Part shown: in pieces, positions 57,089 through 64,000 of the stretch
Layout of the letters: every line of letters begins with the position of its first letter
Numbering within the stretch: position 1 is the stretch's first letter
Assembly (NCBI GenBank): GCA_031772625.1
Contig: CM062804.1
Span: 1,019,068,514 to 1,019,132,513 of the forward strand
DNA length: 64,000 nucleotides
Origin: Pinus tabuliformis
Taxonomy: Eukaryota > Streptophyta > Pinopsida > Pinales > Pinaceae
Direction: 5' to 3'
Translations under genes and position numbers: made by a program
The notes under the pieces: model-generated
Databases searched by the model: none
Seen by the model: the letters and a program-made list of their open reading frames with translations, nothing else
What the model was told of the DNA's origin: nothing

Positions 57089-57275
57089 TATAGAAAATTA
57101 TGATCCAAATACATCTGGTTATAATATGGATGGTCTACAGCCAGATTTCATTGATGATGCAAGTCAAGACGAGGATGATGATAATATTAATTACTTGAAA
57201 GATCATATGGAAATTGACAATGATACACTGGATAACATTGTTGCAAACAATGATGTTAATGACCAAGACTTCTAA
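57089..57275 (+). pseudogene. transposase tail, part 2 (after element C)
   Basis: An acidic frame (QPDFIDDASQDEDDDNINYL near the middle) ends DVNDQDF with TAA at 57273. Removing element C and one GATGG copy joins it in frame to 42733-42837. Acidic tails are common at the end of CACTA transposases. Confidence 0.68.
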
Positions 57276-57392
57276 ATTTTCAGAATTATTTGTAATCCAT
57301 GTTTAAAAAATGATGATTCTTATAGCCTAAACTTTGAAATGCTTTAGTATTATTTGTGTCAATACAAATTACCTATTGAAATATCATTAAAG

Positions 57393-58003
57393 TGTTCAAG
57401 TTATGGTATGAATTGTTTGGCAGAAAAAATTAGGATTACTTGAATGCTTCTTCCATTCATTTTGTATCAACATATGTTCGTGAAGACATAAAAGTTAATA
57501 AAATATTAATGCATGTATCTCACAATGATTTGAATAAGCAACTTTGTTAACTTCATTATTTTTATATTGTTTGCATTTTAATGTTGGTCGAACCACTCTT
57601 ACATTTAACTATTGATCCAGGCAGGCTATAATTTTTACAAGACTGTCACGCAAAGTCTATGCCAAGCCATATGATGGCTAATATAAAATAATCTCAATCC
57701 AAATTCGTTGCACACACACTCTTAGCAATCAACAAATTTGTTACACACTCCACACAGATTGAATGTGAGGAAATACTACAAAATAGTCTAGTTTTCCATT
57801 CAATCACTCTCACAACACTCCTAAAACCCATCACTCATTCAATCTGCACACATAAAAGGGAAGTGCAATCCAAACTGTAACAACAAAGAAAATAATTCAC
57901 TGCCACACTAAATTGAGGGATTGGTCCACGACTTAAGCTATCACACCATCCAAAGCTTACTATAATTAATTAAATTACACATAATTAACTATAACAACAA
58001 TAG
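57393..58003. repeat. 610-bp direct repeat, left copy
   Basis: It matches 59104-59705 at diverged level: GTATGAATTGTT near 57407 and 59118, AAGTTAATAAAATATTAATG near 57492 and 59196, and the TTGCACACACAC tract. Its right end is one unit of the 249-bp family. Confidence 0.75.
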
Positions 58004-59095
58004 TCCCCCAGATTCAGGCGACCTAAGGGTGATCGTGCTGGAAAACTTGAAGGTTGCATGCATGTGCAAGGCATCCTTCAGCTCATGGAAAATAGGGCCT
58101 CTTTACTCCATCTGTCTCATCTCCTCAGAATGCGCAGACCTCCCTATCGATCGAGGCTCTTTATCCTGTAGCAACCTGACATACTTATTATTCTTCCTTT
58201 TGTTGCCTACCCCCATGATCGTCATCGCTCCCTCTGATATTATCCCTAAGCTTCGCTTTGCTTGCATCACACTTATGCGAAATGACATAGGGATAGTCTG
58301 TCACCCAAGTTGGGGTAGAGGTCATGGATGACCCCAAACCACCCTAGATGACACCTCTATAACCACTTTGTTTGACCATAGCATAACTTATCACATTTAC
58401 AAAGATGTGGTGATCATAGAAGAAGAGGAGACCTGTCGTGGATGTTCATCCCTCTGGGTCCTCCGCAACCTCCTGGCCAGGAATCTGAAGGGAAAGGAAT
58501 AAGCTATAACCAGTTCCACCAACCAAATAGTTGAGCTCTTCATGCTCTTCACCCACTCGTCCTCCTCCCTGAAGCGTTTGGCCAGAGGCCTAGATATCGA
58601 TTATCCTCCCAACATCCCTTCCCCTATTGTGTCTCCCACACACTCCCCTCCAACCATTTCATCCTCAATTCCCTCTCACAAATCTCCTTCACCTCCCTCT
58701 ATGCCCCTCACTCCCCCTCCAACGACTGAAGCCGCGCGCCCCCCCAGCACGTGGCAGCTCTGGTTTAGCATCAATTTGGCCTCACAACGAGATGCGTTAT
58801 CCACCAACCACTTGATCAACACAAGGTTAGTTATCTCTCCTTTTTGTTCGATGTCTTATAGAACAATATCGTTTTGGCTCAATGGTGATCAGTGCAATAG
58901 AGCACACCCATTTTTGTTGCAATTCACATTTCTACCACCCCTAAGGATACTATCTAGACGTTGTGAGGTTAAACCCTCCTATGTAATTTGTATGGTCACA
59001 TTTTTTAGAAACAATTTGGAAGTTGTAAGCTCTAGTTTCCCCCTTCATGGGCAGAGAGCGACCTAATGGTTGTAAATATTGTATATTTTTTTTAG
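58004..59095. other. GC-richer segment between direct repeats, origin unknown
   Basis: Base composition changes sharply from the AT-rich flanks. Frames of up to 174 codons (58542-59066, plus) include a Pro/Ser-rich part (SPTHSPPTISSSIPSHKSPS) but no recognisable domain. The minus strand has a 61-codon frame with no recognised motif. It could be a gene fragment or a piece of another element. I see no terminal repeats. Confidence 0.45.
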
Positions 59096-59103
59096 TTAAT
59101 ATA

Positions 59104-59705
59104 ATGTTCAAGATATAGTATGAATTGTTGGAAAAAAAAATTACGATTACTTGAATGATTTTCCATTTCTCATCAACATATGTTCATGAAGACATAAAAG
59201 TTAATAAAATATTAATGCCCATATCTCACAATGATTTGAATAAGTGACTTTGCTAACTTTATTATTTTTATATTGTTCACATTCAATGTTGGTTGACCCA
59301 ATATTACATTTAATTATCGATCCAGGTATGCTTTAATTTTTACAAGATTGTCACACAAAGTCTATGCTAAGGTAGATGATGACTAGTATAAAAATAATCT
59401 CAACCAAATTTGTTGCACACACACTTTCAACAATAAAAAAAGATGTTACACACTCCACACAGATTAAATGCGAAGAAATATTGTAGAATAATCTACTTTT
59501 TCATTCAACCACTCTCATAACACTCCTGAAAACCATCACTCATTAAATTTGCGCACATAAAAGGAAGTGCAATCCAAACTGTAACAACAAAGCAAATAAT
59601 TCACTGCCGTACTAAATTGAGGGACTGGTCCAGGGCTTAGGTTGTCACACCATCTAAATCTTACTAAAATTAATTAAATTACACACATAATTAACTATAA
59701 TAATA
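59104..59705. repeat. 610-bp direct repeat, right copy
   Basis: Counterpart of 57393-58003. It runs directly into the 249-bp tandem array. Confidence 0.75.
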
Positions 59706-60490
59706 GCAGTAACAAAAATCACATAAATGAAAAATATTTATGCAATCTATCATTCAATCACTTTCATAGCACTCCTTAAAACCATCACTCATTCAATTTT
59801 CACACATAAAAGGAATTGCAATCCAAACTATAGCAAAAAGAAATTAATTCACTACCACACTAAATTGAGGGAATGGTCCAAGACTTACATTGTCACACCA
59901 TCCAAATCATATTGCAATTAATTAAATTACACACAAAATTAATTGTAGCAACAACAGTAACAACATTTCACATAACTAAGAAATATTTATGCAATCTATC
60001 ATTCAACCACTCTCATAACACTCCTAAAAACCATCACTCATTCAATATACACACATAAAAGGAAGTGCAATCCAAACTGTAACAACAAAGAAAATAATTC
60101 ACTGCCACACTAAACTGAGGGACCGGTCTAGGACTTAAGTTGTCACACCATCCAAAGCTTACTACAATTAATTAAATTACACACAGAATTAACTGTAATA
60201 GCAGCAGTAACAACAATCCCATAATTGATAAATATTTATCCAATATGTCATTCAACCACTCTCACAACACTCCTGAAAACCATCACTCATTCAATTTGCA
60301 CACATAAAAGGAAGTGCAATCCAAACTGTAACAACAAAGAAAATAATTCACTGCCACACTAAAATGAGGGACCAGTCCAGGACTTAAGTTGTCACACCAT
60401 CCAAAGCTTACTGCAATTAATTAAATTACACATAGAATTAACTATAACAACTGCAATAACAACAATCAAATAACTGAGAATTATTTATGC
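59455..60490. repeat. 249-bp tandem repeat array
   Basis: The mark CACTCC(T)(G/T/A)AAAACCATCACTC occurs at 59521, 59770, 60019 and 60268, exactly 249 bp apart. A diverged unit is at 57815. Each unit includes ACATAAAAGGAA, AATCCAAACTGTA, CACTAAATTGAGGGA and a TTAATTAAATTACACA end. No coding content. It may be a satellite or the subterminal repeats of the CACTA element. Confidence 0.85.
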
Positions 60491-60952
60491 AATTATGTAC
60501 CCCACTCTAACTAACTAGTGATCCCTAATAACAAGGAGGGCCCTTCCTCAGTAGGGGATGGTGTACTAAAAATCACAAAAACTACTCAGAAGAAATTATT
60601 GAACCACAAAGTTGAGATTTGCATTAATAAAAGTATCAAGATTACAAAGCTCTCATGTTTCGTTTTTCCATTCCTATTCTCCAATTCTTCACTCTAGCCC
60701 TCGTGGGTAAACAATCTTCTCTTTTAGATTTATTAATTACAATGAGAATACAATCATGAGAATCTTTCAATTCTCATGTGATCTTAAAATAAAATGATAT
60801 CTTAACAATTACATAATGATTTGCATAGAAGGGGTAAAACTATAACAATTTCCTTTAATTACAAATAGAGTTACAAAAGATCTCAACCAAATGATCTGTA
60901 TGCTCCACAATATCTCCAAGTGATGAGTTGTTTCTTTTGACTTTGACGTGCT

Positions 60953-61592
60953 CCTAGATCTAGTTTTATTAGGAAAGGTAGCACATGCTTAAGCAAATGT
61001 TTGTGTAATAACAACATCTCCAAAAACCTTAATTAATCCAAATCGGTAAAGGAACTGAAACGTAATCCTGTAATAGCAAGCTTTGACAGACAATCCAAAC
61101 TTGAAACATCCTATACATTAGATTTATGATAAAAATTATCCTAAGAAAGTAGGTCTAATGTCAAACTATAAGTATAATTTGACTAAGAAAGCGACAAGTG
61201 AAAAAGGACATACTTAGTTGAATAAGGGTTGCTACAGTAATAATATATGGTCTCGTTGGTAAAAAATGGATAAAAGAAATAGGAAAATGATGATAATTTC
61301 ATGACCCAATATCTCCCCCTAGCTTAAGCGGTGGCAGTTACATTGGTTTAATGGTGTCATAATGGTTTAATCATGCAGTGTTTTATGGCATCGTGAAGTA
61401 TGTATTAATTGGTCGAATAATTCGATTTCCTAGATCCGATCTAATTAGGAAAGGAAACATGTGTTTAAGCAAATGTTTGTGTAACAACAACAAGTCCTAT
61501 AACCTTAATTAATCCAAATCAGTAAAGGAACTAAAATTTAAGTATGTAACAATAAGATTCGACAGACCATCCAAACTTGAAATAACCCAACC
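60953..61592. repeat. 160-bp diverged direct repeat, 476 bp apart
   Basis: Copies start CCTAGATCTAG (60953) and CCTAGATCCGA (61429). Both include AAGCAAATGTTTGTGTAA, CCTTAATTAATCCAAATC and ATCCAAACTTGAAA. Confidence 0.7.
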
Positions 61593-61740
61593 ATTAACCA
61601 TTAAACTACCTAACCCGTAACCACTAAATCCCTTAGCTATTGACCCTTAATCCCTTAAAACCTAACCCCTAATCCTTCTACACTAAATCCCTAATCCCAT
61701 AATCCTCAAAGCCCCTATCCACTTAACCCCCAACACCTCA
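61590..61740. repeat. degenerate CCCTAA-rich tract
   Basis: AACCTAACCCCTAATCC, AAATCCCTAATCCC and similar units occur irregularly. It resembles a decayed interstitial telomere-like tract (plant CCCTAAA) but is too irregular to be sure. Confidence 0.4.
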
Positions 61741-62049
61741 ATTAATTAATTATTTAGGCACATCTGACGCTAATTTCAGGACTAAAAAGGGAGCTAACCG
61801 AGGAGGTAATGTAGGTGAAAAAAAAGGAGCTAAACTCGACACTATCATTGGCATTATTTCTGGGGAAATTTATGCTGCTATTTCCTACGTAATTTACGCG
61901 CTACTTTTAGCGCTAATTTCAGGTGTTATTTCCGATGCTATTGACGGTGTAATTTATGACGATATTATTCCTAAATTAGTGCTTGAATAATTTGGCTCGC
62001 GAAAGAAGCACCAAAAATTACGCCATCTCAATAAATAGCGCTGACTTTT

Positions 62050-64000
62050 CAAAAACTTAGAGAAAAATACATGAAAATATTCCTTGGAAGCAAAAAAAGT
62101 GAGCTAATCACAAGGATTTGTTGTGGTGAACCAAATCAATGAGATAATAGGACACAAGATGTAGGCTATCAACCAGGGCCAAAACCTCTCCTCTTGAGAG
62201 GAAAACCCACAAGAATTATTCTTCTTATAGAATCTTCAATTGAAAAATTCCAAGACCTATGACCCTTGACCAAGACCCTCCAAGACCAAGTCAAATATGA
62301 GATTTTTCTTCCAGCAAGTCTTGCAATTTTAGCCTCCTGCAAATTCTTCTACCCAGTATATTATTTTACAATTTCGGCCCCTCCAGGTTCTTCTACAACT
62401 CCATCCTTCCAGCAAGATGGATTTCATTTGACCCAAAAACTTGGCCTTCTTGAAGTGACTACAACTTAGTTTTTGTTGTTGTAAGATGATGCCCTAACCT
62501 TCACATGTGTGGAGGAATATAGCCCAAAACCAAATCAAAAAACTCTTTTTTCTTGTTTTCTTCTAGTATTTCTCTTCCTCACACTTCTTGCTCTTCCTTG
62601 TATGAATTAGTGAGTGAATATGTGTTCTCCAGTGAATTCAAAGTCTCCTTTAGGTTTCTCACTAGGTCGAATTGTACCTTTTATGTTGACTTGTCCATGT
62701 GTGTAGGTCAACTTGATATTTTCACCATGATGAGGTCTTGGAGGGTATTTTGACTCAAATAATGTTTTCTTTACAATATGTAACATGCCGAAATGAGTCT
62801 TCAATACATGACAATGACTCAATTAATTATATGACAAACCTAGAAGCACTCAATGGGTGCTTGAACTAAAAATAATTTTCCCTTGAGCATGAAACTCATG
62901 CCTCAAGAACAACAATAATAAATTTATTTTTCTCTTTACATTAAATATACAAAATAATGATTACATATGTCATTATGAAGCCCGAACCTAGTTACATCTT
63001 TCAATCAGACCATGACAAAATAAGGACATTTTATGATGACTCAGAAAGTTCCAACACTGATCCAAGGCCCTTTAGAGGGTGAAGATGAAGTACATATTAG
63101 ATTTATCATAAAGAATGAAAGACATAGCAGCAAGGTGAGGCACTTGGCATAGATACATCACATTGAAGTATTATGTCATAATTTCCTACTCATGGCCTCT
63201 CCAAGTGTCATCACATAGTTCTATTTTGTCCATGTTCTTAGCCACATGATGTGGAATATAATTTTCAAGATAAATGAGAAAATGTAAATATGTGGAAGTC
63301 CAAGAGTCACATGTGGACAAAAAAGTCACTAGGAAAAGTCCAAGAGTCTTGTAGGAGTTCAAGGGTCACCTAGAAGTCCAAGGGTCATGAGGGAAACTCA
63401 AGAATCATGGGGATATGAAAGGTCATTCCTCTTGTTATAAATATACCCACATAACTCAAGAAAAGAGATTTTGGAAGCTTGGACTTTTGAGGGCTAGTAG
63501 TGGCTCCTTTAGCTTGGCATAGGAGTTAAGATCATTCCTTGGGGGAGAAATAAGTGACTTAACGTTCTTCAATTGGAGCTAGTGTCTCACTATTGTAACT
63601 GTGTACTTGGATATTTCACCTAATTATCATAAGCTCATTGATCCAACACATTTTCATGCATGTATCATGAATATTGTAAGACTATTCTTTAGCTATTTGC
63701 AGTATATGTTATGTTCATATGTACTAAAGAAACTTAGCTATTTCATTTCTTTTGGTGATCATCTTGTTGAATGTGTGTTGTATTTTCTTTAATGATCGTT
63801 GTGTCTATGTGAACTAATTCGCTAGATAATTAATGAATCTTTACTTTCTCTAGCGTGCCTCTCGTAGGATAGTACTATTAATTTCCTTCTAGAGACTCAC
63901 TCTTTACTTCTCTCATGAAAGCCTCTTTTTATACATTGCAATTAGTGTTTCATAGTGTCAACTTACTTGTTTGCTTCAAAGATTATGTGTATAATCACTT
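62050..64000. other. right-end stretch without a recognised gene
   Basis: Only short frames (up to 71 codons) with no motif. A 20-bp minisatellite lies at 63297-63415 and a TATAAATATACCC motif at about 63438. This could be part of an LTR or a promoter, but no partner copy lies in the window. Confidence 0.45.
63297..63415. repeat. 20-bp minisatellite
   Basis: GTCCAAGAGTC or GTCCAAGGGTC units occur at 63297, 63337, 63357, 63376 and (diverged) 63396, spaced 19-20 or 40 bases. They end about 25 bases before TATAAATATACCC. Confidence 0.65.

Larger units (their letters stand above)
60500..62050. other. AT-rich repeat debris
   Basis: No gene. It contains a diverged direct repeat (about 60953-61112 and 61429-61592, 476 bp apart), a CCCTAA-like degenerate tract (61590-61740) and a segment of self-similar motifs (61755-62045). 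Confidence 0.55.

Noticed and set aside
58029-58331. Possible host gene exon (100-codon plus frame)
   Set aside because: No recognised domain and no clear splice structure; kept as an unknown segment.
59455-60490. CRISPR-like array
   Set aside because: The 249-bp units are contiguous satellite-like repeats without short repeat/unique spacer structure, and the DNA is eukaryotic.

Overview
The window looks like intergenic DNA from a plant nuclear genome with a large, repeat-rich genome. I see plant-type Ty1/copia and Ty3/gypsy LTR retrotransposons, a CACTA-type transposase remnant, and TTTAGGG-type telo-box motifs. I see no convincing host gene, rRNA, tRNA or CRISPR. A gymnosperm is my guess from the flavour of the gag and pol sequences, but this is weakly supported.

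Layout. (1) 1-3355 and 36903-~37144 are one decayed Ty1/copia element (3' half of pol plus the 3' LTR). Its LTR is split by a 33.5 kb insertion. (2) 3356-36902, read on the minus strand, is a tandem LTR-internal-LTR-internal-LTR array of a gag-only Ty3/gypsy element, 'element A'. Its complete LTR (5.2 kb) carries its own gene. (3) 14697-30192, also minus strand, is 'element B', a 15.5 kb Tat/Ogre-like gypsy element nested inside the right LTR of A. (4) ~39220-42837 and 57089-57275 are a CACTA/Tnp2-type transposase relic. (5) 42838-57083, plus strand, is 'element C', a 14.2 kb gypsy element with 3.67 kb LTRs and a perfect GATGG target duplication, inserted in the CACTA tail ORF. (6) 57.4-60.5 kb holds diverged direct repeats and a 249-bp tandem repeat. 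(7) 60.5-64 kb is AT-rich repeat debris.

How the parts relate. A has no pol. Its gag, primer-binding site, pre-3'-LTR sequence and U5 end resemble those of C, so a C-like element is the likely helper for A. B and C both carry a second, archaeal-type RNase H (aRNH), but in different and unexpected places: between protease and RT in C, and after integrase behind a strong splice acceptor in B. B also carries a converging antisense gene with its own TATA box, telo-boxes and introns. These dual-RNase H layouts and the accessory genes (antisense in B, LTR-borne in A) are the most interesting content.

State of decay. Almost everything is broken by premature stops, many of them CAG to TAG changes expected from methyl-cytosine deamination. 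The exception is a 698-codon gag in A (12076-14172), which is still open. Boundaries marked by target duplications or paired LTR ends are firm. Domain calls come from reading motifs by eye; no database search was run.
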